Origin: Perkinsus chesapeaki
Lineage: Eukaryota; Perkinsozoa; Perkinsida; Perkinsidae
Reading direction: 5' to 3'
NCBI GenBank assembly: GCA_013115145.1
Contig: JAAPAO010000022.1
Coordinates: 62,001 to 126,000, forward strand
Length of the DNA: 64,000 nt
Below, in pieces: positions 1 to 11,182 of this stretch; the stretch's first letter is position 1, and the number at the start of each line of letters is the position of its first letter. The notes under the pieces were generated by a model, which was given only the letters and a program-made list of their open reading frames with translations, did not search any database and was not told the DNA's origin. Position numbers and translations under genes: made by a program.

Positions 1-141
1 CTGCAAGCTCTTGCATAGCATGCCCGCTAGGATAGTTGTAGACAGATGCCGCCACTCGGACACAAAACAGGCATGCCTGAGAACATGAGGCAGCAGCTTG
101 CCGGCCAAAGACTTCAAGACACTACTCCAAACTGGATAACA
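1..141 (-). CDS. Partial exon running off the left edge, unknown product
   Basis: The minus strand is open for 141 nt after a plausible splice acceptor (AG at the complement of 142-143). The peptide contains stretches such as VLKSLAGKLLPHVLRHA and SEWRHLSTTILAGML, an amphipathic leucine-rich character that resembles helical-repeat proteins. Upstream and downstream exons cannot be fixed because the window ends here. The family is not recognised. It could also be a chance open frame. Confidence 0.3.
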
Positions 142-3100
142 CTATTGCTATTAGCCGCATCAATCGGGAATGTGGTTCAGCGGTAGGACTCCATGGTAGA
201 TTCGAACCCACGACCATTGGCATGACAGACCAACACCTTATCCCCTCTCACTGTAGCAACTGTTATTCCAATTAATCCCGTCCTCAACACACATGTCCTC
301 AACAATCGGTTCCTCGCCATAATTACCATGGCCTTCGATCCCACTGACCTGTACGCTTCCGGGCCATACCGCCGCCCGAACGGTGATAAATACGCCAGCA
401 CTCTGACAACCAATGGTAAATTAGCCAAACAAACACAGAAATTTCAGCTCTATCAGATTTATTTTCCCGCACGCCACGAAATGATTGGCTCGATCGAGCT
501 ATTGCTACTACCTATGAGCTCCTCGTGCAGCTATCAGTGTTAATACGAGTAGACTGGGGAAGATGAATCTGAGCTCCTTGTGGGGTAAAAATGACATCAT
601 TGTTACTGGTGCTATATACCATACCAATAACAATGGTATTAGAGGTACCTGATCATCACATTAATTGGCGGAAATGTGGTATAAATTCTCCTATTCAACA
701 CTGAACGCATGGAAGGCCGAAAACGGCGTTCATTAAAGAACCTTGCCGCAGTAGTAGCAACTAATAATTTTTACCATCATGGTATGTTCCAAGTTCCACG
801 TTCTGATCCGTGCAATTGAAAAGTTACGCAAAAACCGGATCTGCGAACCGGCCTAGTTCGCACTGTATGAAAGTGTTCCAAGCTCATCGGACTCGACCGC
901 CACCCACTTCTTTTTTTGGAGCGTAACGAAATTATAGAGTTTATTAAAAAGCAGAAATAATCGAAGATATGTCCCGGGTGGCTTGCCAGTACGTATAATA
1001 ACTTACCTTATGCTCTGGCATGCCTGTAGGAGGTGGTAATGCAGCGAACGGTAATAACAATATCAATGGTCCAAGACCCTGATGATCGAAGATCAACTAC
1101 TCCCTGGGATTCCGACGCCACCACCTACTCGTATAGTGGCATTGGTGAGGTACCAATGCCACGGTTGAACCCCCCACAAGTAGGATTTATTCTCGACAGC
1201 ATTGAACCAGAATACCCAGCCTTCTGGCCACATAAGGCCACGCTGCCACATCTACATAGAATGCCATCAGACAACCAACACTTTAAATGGTCCTTCCCTA
1301 CCAAGGAGTCCAGAGGTATGGACAATACAATACCGTAGACTACCGCCTTCAGCCCACTCAGTACCACTACTATCACCGACGTTAGAAACTAAGACTACAG
1401 CGTCACGGTTACACTGCCGAGTTTGTACCGTCTGAGCCTTCCAATGGAGCACCAAATCACGAACGACTATCTCAAGGCCTAGAACGGCTCCAACTGCCAG
1501 GAGATCGCAGCGGAACACTAGAGCTGTGAAGACCTTACAGCTGGATGGGTACATGATGGAGACAATTGGCTTACCATAACCTGCATGGCGGAGAGCCGCT
1601 TGCCTTCGAGGTAGAGCGACAAGGCGAATGAACCTAACAGATGGGTTTAGGTGGAAATCGAAGATTGTTGCTACTTAAAATGAGACCGAATGAATTAGGC
1701 AGCAGTCTTGTATAGTAAAATGATAAATGGAAGCATCCTGTGATACAGAGGGTTATTAGTACCTGCCGATGGGGATAGTAGTATCTGACGATACACTGTA
1801 CTCCCCGTACTGGAAGGGCAGGTTTGGTCTCATCTGGACAGGCATTACGTATTCGCCTTAACGCTGCTGCAGCTGCTACCGCCATAACCCCTCGAACTAC
1901 GTACCTTATGCACGACGCCAGTAGGTGTTCAGTAATGTCCCGGTGTAATATTCACTCGAATGACGTACACTTCCATTCGGCACGGGCAAATGAGGCGAGG
2001 GAGTAACACTCAGAAATGTCAACAGTGGCGGCTACAGTGAGTTGCAATACAGTAATACTGCAGTAAGTTATGGTTTATTTCAAACCATCCAGATGGACCA
2101 ATCTGGTTCTTACAGAGCCTTCTCTGACCTAACGCGAGCTCTGGATGACATATAAAAACAAGCCAACGACTGTCTTAATAAAGTAGGTGCCTGTCCCCTG
2201 TTGTGTGCAGTATCCCCCTTATATTACAATGACAATATCCTATTATCGACAACACCCCCCATTATTAAGTCGATAACCCTTACAGCTGGCCAAGATGCTA
2301 TTGCCAGTAGCATGGATCCTAAACATGAGCCCTCCTGTGTAGCAATAGTGTTGAGGCCTTACCGAGGAAGGTGCGGGGCACTACTCCTGGGAACTCAATG
2401 TGATCATATGCCTTTATATCAATACCGTGGTAGAGGAAGTCATGGACAGCCTAAAAAAGGGCAATGACCAGTTTAAATACGACCTTTACAAGTGTATATG
2501 GCAATGTACTAACACTGTTTGCGGAGAGCGGTCACCCCTGTCACTGTTGTCACTAAAGGGTCATTGGTTATGTTAGCATAGATACTACAGCCTACTATAT
2601 ACCTACTACATGGCCCTCCCAGAGCCCCCTTATATATAAATGGTAGTAGGATAGTACCCTTCCCGTTACCTGTGTATTAAAGCTCTCCTCCACCTTATTA
2701 TAAGGTGCCAGTATTATTAGCACCACTAACACTAGTGTAGTGTAAACGTCCAAGGCTAAATCAATCCTATAATAGGATTTAATATTGGACATTGTAAAAC
2801 TAAACGTGATTCATCTCCACTCGTAACTCAACAGACTCCACAAGGTTCACGGAGCATCCCGAATAAAGTAATTTTTCAATTGTTCGCAGTTACAGGCGAG
2901 CGCGTAGTTTTGAGGCGCGTGACGGAGCTAGACCGGTAATTGGCACTGTGACTGTAACATTGGTGGGTGTATATAATATCTGTTCGATTTTCGTTATGAG
3001 CTTGGTAAGTAGTACTGCGGTCTAAGGCATCGGTCATCAGCCTGTCAAGTAAGATAGGGATTGGGGTTAGTGGGGTAGTAGGTCTGCGCCGTTCTTGTTG

Positions 3101-4468
3101 ACAAGATGATGTTTTTCCAATCTGACCTATTCTGCATCGTGTGTGGGTAAACCTAAGATCCTTTGCCAGTCTGACAGATTTAATAGTTGTAACCACTTCG
3201 ATGGCATCATCTCCTCAAGTGAGAAGTCTCGGCGATTATGATTCGAGCAATCCAGTGGGCCCTTTCAATCACATTCCAGCCCCCGACCAAAGAGGATCCC
3301 CATTGCTCCTAGAAAAGCAAGTGAGCTACCAAAGGGCTTCCTAGCACCACTAATAGACCTCCTAGGCGGCAATCTTCAACGATCCAGCAACACTCATTAT
3401 TATCACTCGTAACAAGAATGATAATACTGTCGCGTACAGGATGAAGTTCAATGAGAAGGGGGAGCGTGATGAGGTAGTGCTGGGATTCGAACTTGGGTCG
3501 TTTGATTGGTATATGTTAGCACGAACCAGTTCACGGTTTTTGGGTGAGGTTTAGTGACCATCCTGAAGTCCCCGATCCGGAGAAGCTCCATCGAGAGCTC
3601 GGGTTTTTCGAAGCTAAATTAGCCTATGGCTGCTCTTCCAAGAAAATGGACAAGTCCGATGAGTCTCTCAAAAGTACCGGTCATAATCATCTTGGCACCG
3701 ATGAAGAGTAATAGTGGGACCGAGGGGCAGTTGAGGGGATAGTTCGTTGTTAGCACCTTCCTGCTGACACTACACGCAGTGAGATCTCTCCCATTGACTG
3801 TTATTAAAGGGAAGGACGGCAAGTACCGCGCCACAGCCTTTAAGCATGGCAAACAGCTTGTCATCTACCGTATATATGTATATGCTCAAGAACATAAATG
3901 GAACCCAATACCAACTGTTAAGTATGTTAACATTCATGGCATCGATCCTGTTACTGGTGAGGAGATTATAGAACAGATGGATCCATCAATGATATGAGTA
4001 GAAGCAAGCCATTCAATACTGTTAAGCAGACCATCACACTACACCTTTAATGGTCATTCGTTTCAGCTGCTGTATTATTCTTCCAAGATGATAATACTAT
4101 CCCTATGGAAGACGTGTAGTGTTGTTGTTGTTGGTAGCCTAACCCTCGTGGCTCATCGTAATTGTACTTGTCACCTCAACAACAACTAGAAGAAGGAGAA
4201 GAGCCCGAGCATTTTTGTGTATGCTTCCTAGCACTACCTGAGTTGAGTTATCCTTTCTCCGTCCCCAATCCAGCATCGTAAGGAGGTGTGTTTTTGTTGG
4301 GTACATACTTTTGTGAGGGGATAGAATTTCGAACAATAGTTCGCAGGAAGTAGAAAAGTCCCGAAGGCAAGAACTATATTGCGTCGGGGTGATTGGTCGG
4401 AAAACTTACCCTGACAATTGATAGACGATCCATTAGTCCTGAACGGCTGCTGTTCACTTGCAGCTTTC
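142..4468. other. Gene-poor stretch, no well supported gene
   Basis: Only short open frames occur here. 1033-1338 on the plus strand and 2201-2467 have biased composition but no recognisable motif and no convincing splice context. A tRNA-like B-box string occurs near 200 and another near 3485, but neither folds as a tRNA. One copy of the recurring GGCGCGTGACGGA motif lies at about 2914-2932. A possible exon at 3779-3997 is listed separately. Confidence 0.4.
3779..3997 (+). CDS. Possible terminal exon, unknown product
   Basis: A plus-strand frame follows a good pyrimidine-rich acceptor (ending CACGCAG at about 3778) and ends at a TGA. The peptide is basic then acidic, with GKDGKYRATAFKHGKQL followed by IHGIDPVTGEEI, which looks like folded protein and not random translation. 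No family is recognised. The upstream exon was not found; an ATG at about 3700 could supply it through a 60-70 nt intron. Confidence 0.22.
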   Translation: MRSLPLTVIKGKDGKYRATAFKHGKQLVIYRIYVYAQEHKWNPIPTVKYVNIHGIDPVTGEEIIEQMDPSMI

Positions 4469-4885
4469 ATGTTACGAGCAGTTCGCCTTCTAGCCCTTCC
4501 TGTGCGGCCGAGAATCTTTCCGTTATGCGCACTGCGAAGATTTTCGACGGCAGGATCTGCAGGTGATGAGTCGATGGCAGCTCAAATGGAGGTAAGGCTC
4601 GCTCCCTTGGGGTACTGTAGTGTCGGTAGGTGCTCTTTCCTGTGGATTCTGAGTATAAGAATGTAGCACGGCATGAGGCCGCTGCTGCCCAAGGTGGGCC
4701 CAGTGGGCTGTTGTTATTGATACTAATTGATAGCTGTTGTTGATGATGATGACGTTACTTCATCAAGTGACTCGAGTACCGATGATGATAGCGATCTTGA
4801 TGAGGAGGAACAAGCTAAGTATTATAGAAGTGATGAGAAGGCTCCCTTGTGGGGGGCTCTGGAAGGGGAATGTGGCTTCAAGTAG
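4469..4885 (+). CDS. Small protein with mitochondrial-type presequence (3 exons)
   Basis: The gene was rebuilt from three exons: 4469-4591, 4654-4693 and 4734-4885, separated by GT-AG introns of 62 and 40 nt. The exon lengths sum to 315 nt, an exact 104 codons plus stop. The N-terminus MLRAVRLLALPVRPRIF continues with further Arg, Leu and Ser and no acid residues for about 30 positions, the classic composition of a mitochondrial matrix-targeting presequence. The rest is very acidic, with DSSTDDDSDLDEEEQAKYY and then an aromatic C-terminal segment with PLWGALEGE. The family is not recognised; a small subunit of a mitochondrial complex is a guess. The start is the first ATG before the presequence. 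No single open frame exceeds the first exon, so simple ORF calling misses it. Confidence 0.55.
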
Positions 4886-6208
4886 TGTGGGCAGTAATAG
4901 GGCTATGATGTGATGGTGATGCTAGATATGAAGGGCCAGAGCCAACACGGCATGGAGATTGGCAGTTTAAGGGAAGGTGTACTGACTTTTAGACATGAGT
5001 TTTTACATTATCATCACTTGTGTTCGAGTAGTATAACATAACGTGGTAAACAACTGTAATAATAGGAATGGAGATGAAACGATATCATTCATGATAGTTA
5101 GGAAGGAGGGAATGGAAAGGTTCTCTGCGATGGCCAATGCCAGCTGAGCACGAACAGGACCCTCTTAAGTGTTACATATATCATTAGAAAGGGAAGATGC
5201 GCTATAGTTGGCCGAGGGTTGAAGGCTTCTTGTAGTCGGGACACACTCGTTAGAATGAGTCAACGAGGGCCGAAGCGAGCCCACATAGTTGGTAGCTGAA
5301 ACCCCAATCACAGACCAACAAATCACGATCGGGGATGGTATGGTAAAGCTTGACAACGAGCTTATGTTGGAGTTCAGCGAGCCAAAGCACAGCTATTCGA
5401 CTGCTATTACCAGGCTCTTAATTGCACTATCTGGATCGTCACACGATGCTGCCAAATTTTTCTTCAAGAAAATCAACAAGCAGCAGGCTATGAACCTTGC
5501 CAGAACTAGATTTTGGTATCCGAACTCAGGGCTTTAGTCTTCGACAGTCGGAATTATAAAAGGGAGTCTAAGGATACTACTCAAGAGTCTCGAGGGATCC
5601 GGTTGATGATATAGTGCTCACTGATTTCGCTTCTTGATGATGGCTGCTTTGGGACTAACCCGCGAGCCCTACATGCTCAACAACTGCAAGTCTGCGACAG
5701 CATTACTCTTGGTAGCAGTCTGTAACTGTAACTTTCAAGAATCCTTTTCGCGCTCAAGGCCACCGATTCGGCGAGTAGGCAAATCATTTTTCGCGGATAG
5801 GGACATCAATTTCATGAAGAAGAAGGACTCCTTCTTCTAGGAGTACAAATCCACGGACAAGGACAACAATTTCGGGTTGTACTTTCAAGTATACAACTAC
5901 AATGAATTTTTACACCAACTACTATCGTATCAATTACTGACGACTGCACTTAAAGAAAGCTTCTCTTTACGAAGAATAGTTCGCTTAGCTAAATTCCTTG
6001 TTCAGCCAAAGTGAAACAAGCGTTCTGTTTGGCAGTGCCAAACTGGTATTCCTGTATCATGCTAGGTATTGCTATTTTTTTGCGGAAGGACACGAGTTAG
6101 TAACTCATGGACCGTGAGTTTGGAATCCAAACTTTGGATCACAATTAGCCCAATAACCGAGGATCTCAAGGCTAATTAGGGTACTGGATCTTTCGGACTT
6201 CTCGAATC
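4886..6208. other. Intergenic, mostly occupied by dispersed repeat copy A1
   Basis: No gene is supported. Most of 5248-5905 is a diverged copy of a repeat that recurs at 8911-9838. The sequence on either side has short frames only. Confidence 0.4.
5248..5905 (+). repeat. Dispersed repeat A, copy 1
   Basis: Blocks at 5250-5445, 5710-5810 and 5830-5905 match 8911-9150, 9150-9235 and 9740-9838 in the same order and orientation. Shared strings include ACTATCTGGATCGTC and GGCGAGTAGG. By eye the identity is about 75-80 percent. Relative to copy 2, this copy carries about 265 extra bases (roughly 5445-5710). No long coding frame and no terminal inverted repeat were seen, so it may be a non-autonomous element or an old segmental duplication. 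Confidence 0.6.
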
Positions 6209-6397
6209 GTGGAGGTGAAGGCAGAGAACCCTTCTGCCGTTTTGACGGTTGACCATCGCTCGCCTCTCTCCGACCAGGCCTTTGTCGAATTATTCACGAA
6301 CCTTCGTAAGATCTATGCAATCAAGGTCCGTGAACTTGAAGTTGCTTCGAAGTTTGGTGAAGTTACTCCTAGGGATTCAGCCAAACACAGGGTTTAA
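6209..6397 (+). CDS. Possible exon or gene fragment, unknown product
   Basis: A 62-codon frame with protein-like composition, including LSDQAFVELFTNLRKIYAIK and VRELEVASKFGEV, which predicts as amphipathic helices. It opens with GTG in place of ATG, so if real it is probably an internal or terminal exon, or a gene remnant. No neighbouring exon was found and no family is recognised. The stretch 6398-6994 after it holds nothing recognisable. Confidence 0.22.
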   Translation: MEVKAENPSAVLTVDHRSPLSDQAFVELFTNLRKIYAIKVRELEVASKFGEVTPRDSAKHRV

Positions 6398-6994
6398 CGA
6401 AGAACGTCAGGATGACGCCCGTCGGACGAGTAAATCCGGTATAGTCACTATACCAAAATCACTGTACTGTAGTGAGAACTCACAATATGATGACATAGCC
6501 GTTACTAACGGCCCGTTAGCCACGAATATTGGCACACTGGCGGCCCGTGTGTGGGATCTCCACGTTTTGAAAGCGCCGGGACCAATATAATACGAATCGG
6601 TTGTTGTTTGCGGCTCCCAGAGTAGTTCCACTGGATGAATGAGTGAATGGCTATCTGATCGCCCGGTACCCCGATCGGAGAACCAGACTGGTTCTTCTTA
6701 GTCGTCGATTACTCCGGAATAAATGTTTATGGAAGAAAGAGAATAATAAGTACTTACAAAAGAACATTCTATAATAATACTAGCTTCAAGCTAAGATATG
6801 GGAGTCCCATGATCGAACAGAGATTGTGTGGGACACAGTGGTTGGGTGATAGAGTGATCAAATCAGTGGTGTACCGTACACGGTGTACGCACGGGTGGTG
6901 CAACTAGTTGAGTTTGTAACCCAACGCTATCTCATGACAATGCCAAAAATAAAAGATGAGAAATAAGAACATGAATGACATCTAATCATTACTT

Positions 6995-8110
6995 TTAACC
7001 CTCGCTCTTCGCATAAGGAGCTAGTGTTACTGTTCTTCGACCTTCCCTAATCTCCCGAAATGAAGAAAAGTAGGTTGTGAAAAATGGGCGACCAAGTGTT
7101 ATGTAGGGTAAGTTGTAGTGTCGTAGTACAAGGTGACACCAAGTGCCACCACAGTTCTCCGTATACTGGCTAGGAGGGATGTATATAGTTGTATGACTGG
7201 TGCGATCACCGAGGGCGAATGCCAGCGTAGGAAAGTACTCATATCCCCTCTCTTCGATGAACCATGCACTTCCCTTCGTTACAACGTGAACGTCCAGGCC
7301 CGAATCCTGTTTGACAATCTCGGTAATCTTGTTCAATACAAACTCGAAGTAGGGCTTGGGTAAAAAAACCGAATATGCACCTGTATCATAAATCACCATA
7401 CCATCGGGTACTCGTTGCATGAAAGGTCGGCCCTTGGAACTCACCAAGGCAAGTGAGAGGAGTGCTGTATTGAAGAACCCGGATGATTTCATTCTAAGAA
7501 CTATTTTGGGGAAGGCGGTTGGACACTGCTCCTCCCTTAACGAGCCAAGTATAACCACGCCGGTGAAGTTTTTAAGATCGCTAGGAGCACATACCGATAC
7601 CGTTTTGTCGGATATAAGATTCTTCAGGAACAGCTGAATCATAACGGTCTCATCATATCTATCCATGCGGTATGCAATCCCCAAGTAGTTCATAGGCTTC
7701 TCAGTCGGGATTGTCGGACTTGGAGACCATCCTACAATAAGTCGGAACTTCATCTCGAGCTTATGACCGGCGAGTTCTATAACACCATAATGATAAACAG
7801 TCGTGATTGCACTGCCGTCATCGAAATTTATCATGAGCTGTTCCTCACTGTAGGGGTGGCACTCGTTTATACAAGTATAGCAAGTCTTAGGGGGACATAT
7901 ACCATAGGTCTTCTCATACCAATCTTTATATATAACATGAGTTCCTATGAGGCCTGAGTCCAAATATAAGTCTAATGGCTGACCATCGAAGGCTATCCCG
8001 GTCACTCTATTGCCGCTGAAAGGTAAAGATATCTGACTGCGTACCAAATACACCATACTGCTCATGCTTGCCAAATAAATGGCAGTAACCATTAGACTGT
8101 AATGGAACAT
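6995..8110 (-). CDS. Pepsin-type aspartic protease (family A1), secreted
   Basis: The 371-residue single-exon product begins with a hydrophobic segment (MVTAIYLASMSSMVYLV) consistent with a signal peptide or anchor, so it should act in the secretory route, a lysosome-like compartment or outside the cell. The two catalytic motifs of a bilobal A1 protease are present: LYLDSG at residues 48-53, with the first catalytic Asp at 51, and VIYDTG at 239-244, with the second Asp at 242. Each is followed by hydrophobic residues as expected. The length fits the family. The flap region reads INFDDGS, so Phe stands where pepsin has its flap Tyr, which may alter activity. Cysteines cluster at 72-84 and near the C-terminus (ENCGGTWCHL), suggesting disulfides. 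Start is the first ATG. Neighbours are repeats, so context adds nothing. Confidence 0.85.
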   Translation of the reverse strand: MFHYSLMVTAIYLASMSSMVYLVRSQISLPFSGNRVTGIAFDGQPLDLYLDSGLIGTHVIYKDWYEKTYGICPPKTCYTCINECHPYSEEQLMINFDDGSAITTVYHYGVIELAGHKLEMKFRLIVGWSPSPTIPTEKPMNYLGIAYRMDRYDETVMIQLFLKNLISDKTVSVCAPSDLKNFTGVVILGSLREEQCPTAFPKIVLRMKSSGFFNTALLSLALVSSKGRPFMQRVPDGMVIYDTGAYSVFLPKPYFEFVLNKITEIVKQDSGLDVHVVTKGSAWFIEERGYEYFPTLAFALGDRTSHTTIYIPPSQYTENCGGTWCHLVLRHYNLPYITLGRPFFTTYFSSFREIREGRRTVTLAPYAKSEG

Positions 8111-8439
8111 CGATTATCAGAGATTTGAAATGATAACACGCTGTGTATTTACACTATTATTGATAATAAGAAATAAGCGAATGAACTATATTTGATAAAT
8201 TATTGAATATAACTCATACCCGTATTCCTTAGACCGCCTAAGGTTTGGACCTCCACGCCGTGGAGCGCACGGTGACCGCGCGTTTTCTAAGCGATGTACT
8301 CGAGGTAGCGCCATCATTGTCTATATATCTTAGCCTGTCTACTGTCCTTTGGCCGTCAATATGACCTGTATAGTTCATATAGTCCTGTATAGCATGAGTC
8401 CGACTGCACTCACTGCAGTCATCGCTTCATAGTGCATCG

Positions 8440-8890
8440 GTATTAGCTACGAGTGCGCGATACCCAAGGGCCGCTCCCTCCGTTCAATGGAGTCCGTACG
8501 CGAAGGTACTCCTTCTCAACCCATCGAGCGTACCTTCCCAGTAACCTTACTAGCGGAGGGGGACGGGAGGGAGGTCCGTGGTTTCCTGCGGGCCACTCGT
8601 AACACCGCGCCGACGGGCCCATCGCGCCGAATCGGCGCCGCTGATCGGTACCTCTCAATATGGTTGTACGAGAAGGGAGGGGTGGGCGGTAAACGCAAGG
8701 CTTGCGTCGCAAGGGCAACCTTGCACAGCGAGTGCTCCACGCTCCTTCCCTAGTTGGTCGGCTCCTGCAGTGGCCCGTTGGGAACACGTTTGACGGCCAA
8801 ATAGAAGCCAAACTTTGACCTCTATTTGACCCATCCGGCGTACCTTGGTTGCTTCGGGACTCGCTGGGTTCACGCTCCTCCTGGTCAGAA
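8440..8890. other. GC-rich island with open frames on both strands
   Basis: About 450 bases are clearly richer in G and C than the AT-leaning surroundings. Stop codons are sparse in several frames on both strands, the longest being 122 codons on the minus strand (8443-8811). None resembles a known domain, and the frames are dominated by Arg, Pro, Gly and Ser, as expected from composition alone. It may be a repeat fragment or acquired DNA. It was compared mentally with rRNA genes and does not match any conserved rRNA core motif that I can recall. Confidence 0.35.
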
Positions 8891-8910
8891 CACGCTAATT
8901 TGGATGAAAT

Positions 8911-9838
8911 CCATTCAATGAATCACCGAGGGCCAAAGCGAGCCTACACAGTTGATAGAAACCCCATCCACAGACCAACAAACCGCGAGCACGGATGGTA
9001 TGGTATTACTTGACAGCGACTCATTTTGGAGTGCAGCGAGCCAAATCACAGTTACTCGTCTCAGACAAGTCGTCTGGCATAACCAGGCCCTTAATATAAT
9101 TAAGTTGATTGTACTATCTGGATCGTCGCACCGCTCTGCCAGCCTGTAACTATACCTTTGAGTATATCTCGCGCTTACGACCACCAATCTGGCGAGTAGG
9201 AAAATCACTTCTGCGAATAGGGAAATCAATTCAGCGCAGGGTGGCCGGTGGGAAGAGAAATAGCAAGTCCTTTCTTCCTCGTATTTTTCATTTCGAAAAA
9301 TACGAAAATTAGTAAAATCATCGGAATTTTTGCTCAAGTAGGGTAGAAGTCGTAAATTATGTGCATCATTGAGGTGGAGCATACTACCAAGTCGATATAA
9401 GACAATAAAAGCGAAAATTCATGCCGCATGATGCCTCATGCATCTCAGCAGACGAGAAAGGAGCGGGTTCGATCGCTGGTGGGGTCATATAAAAGCTCTA
9501 TATTTGTTCCTTATCAACCTCATGGATACTAGATCCGTGGCGCCGCCACGGTGGCGGGCGTTATGAACGTATCGCGCTACTTGTAAGAGCCTTCCTACAC
9601 GCTCTTGTTTTCGGAGTTGCTATTCTTTCTATTTTTCCGAGGAAAAATAGGCATTCTTTCTTTGAAAAATAGAAATTCTTTCTGAATGTAAAACCGGCCA
9701 CTCTGATTCAGCGGTAGGGGCCGATAGAGAAATCAATTCCGCGAATAAGGCCACCAATTTCATGTAGGAGGATTGGAATTCCAGGGACAAGGACATCAAC
9801 GTCGGGTTGTACTCTCAACTACTGTAGTTAATTAATGT
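8911..9838 (+). repeat. Dispersed repeat A, copy 2, with a large insertion
   Basis: 8911-9235 and 9720-9838 match repeat A copy 1 (5248-5905) in order and orientation. The 480 bases between them have no counterpart in copy 1 and contain the two short hairpins noted for this region. The phrase ATTCAGCGGTAGG at about 9707 also occurs as GTTCAGCGGTAGG near 176, so parts of this material recur elsewhere in the window. Confidence 0.55.
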
Positions 9839-10223
9839 AATTGTGTAACACAATTTATGCGCATCGGAGTTGGGCTAATGGGCCATTAGTAATGGCCCAA
9901 CTTGGGCCGAGATGCGGTCGCTGGGTGTTTACTTCATACAGTATATGTGTTCCTCCGGGGGAGACTGTATTACACAGTCTGTGTAGACAGCATAACGTGC
10001 GCTGCATTATGCAGGCTGCATACGGTATGCAACATACTGTGTGCTGCTAACATACTGAGGCAAGCACACTTGCTGAGGGTACTCCCTCAATTTGAGGGCC
10101 TCAACTTGTATAATAAAGAATTTTTGTATACACCACTCGTCAGCAGCTGTATTGGTATTTTGCGTCCTACCAGTCACATAAGAATTATCCTTGCTTGCAA
10201 CAATCATTCGAGAACGTTAACTA

Positions 10224-10760
10224 CAGATCTAGCGGACCTAGCATTGTTACGATATGATACTGTAACAATGCTGGCATAATCTCGAGGGGATTGGCTCCCT
10301 CGGGATAATCCCGACTCGGGATTCCCGAGGGCATTGGCACCAGGAGAGACAATGCACAGATTTCCAACCAATTCTGGTCAATAGGGTTTTAATTCAAAGT
10401 ATAATAGTAACACATCACATTTTAATGGCTGACAGCTCTGAAAACGTGTAAACATAGTGGAGGGGATAATGAGCTGTACATCATCTTCAATGAAATGATT
10501 AGTCAAGTAATCTGATAACCGTATAATCCATCTTAGTGGTTCCCTGCATATTGCACGCGAAGACAGAAAGCGGCAAATAATGCGTAACGTCATTTATAGT
10601 AGCTAAAGAGGGTGATGATAAGAATGACTGATAGGGGATAAGGCTCAACTGCTCTGCGCAGGCTGGTAGCAGGTGGACTTGACTAGGTTCAGCCTATCAA
10701 TCTTATACCAAATGAGATCTCGTTCACGTGCTCCATATTTCCTGAATGCAGAAAGTCAGC
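10224..10760. repeat. Dispersed or duplicated repeat B, copy 1
   Basis: Matches 12368-12790 over several hundred bases. Examples are AGATCTAGCGGACCTA, TCAAAGTATAATAGTAA and TGCACGCGAAGACAGAAAGC, all in the same order. This copy has about 60 extra bases containing a CCCGAG/CTCGGG hairpin near 10280-10330. It lies 3-prime of the first PB1-like gene, as copy 2 lies 3-prime of the second, so both probably belong to one tandem duplication unit. Confidence 0.7.
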
Positions 10761-11182
10761 TTGGATCTCTATAGACAAGAAAGTCGGAAAAGCTGAGGGT
10801 GTTTCAAGATGTGTCAAGATTAACACCGGTCACATTCTTCGGGGTGAACCATACAGTAACAAGACAATCTAGTTTAATATCTACTGGGTATTAGACTCTC
10901 CCGGCAGTTACACATAGAATGGATGCTCTAACTTAATAACTACTGTTCGGAGCTGAAGCTTGACACCGATTTTACAAGTTCGAATCCGTGCCCGGACGAA
11001 CACAATGGAATCCAAGAGTGGTAGGTGGACGGACTTATCCGATTTTGAAGTAGAGGGATCGAATCTTTCTCATTGATTCAAAAGTAGAGAAGCCTCTTGG
11101 TTCATCATAAGTCGCTCGTGCTGGCAGCGGTGATATAATGATAGTTGGCGGGGAATAAATACTAAAGTGAATTCACAAGCGA

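Larger units (their letters stand above)
8111..11182. other. Repeat-rich intergenic region
   Basis: No gene is supported. The stretch contains a GC-rich island (8440-8890), repeat A copy 2 with an insertion, and repeat B copy 1. Two strong short inverted repeats lie at 9277-9301 (arms CGTATTTTTC) and 9629-9650 (arms CTATTTTTCC). A plus-strand frame at 9902-10279 has low-complexity composition and was not accepted as a gene. Confidence 0.4.

Noticed and set aside
170-215. tRNA-like A-box and B-box strings (GGTTCAGCGGTAGG, ATTCGAACCC)
   Set aside because: The two boxes are too close for a tRNA on either strand and no cloverleaf can be drawn.
3480-3550. tRNA-like T-arm phrase (GTTCGAATCCCAGCAC on the minus strand)
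   Set aside because: The T-stem does not pair properly and no acceptor or D-arm partner was found.
8443-8811. 122-codon frame in the GC-rich island as a gene
   Set aside because: Several frames on both strands are open, as expected from GC content, and no motif is present.
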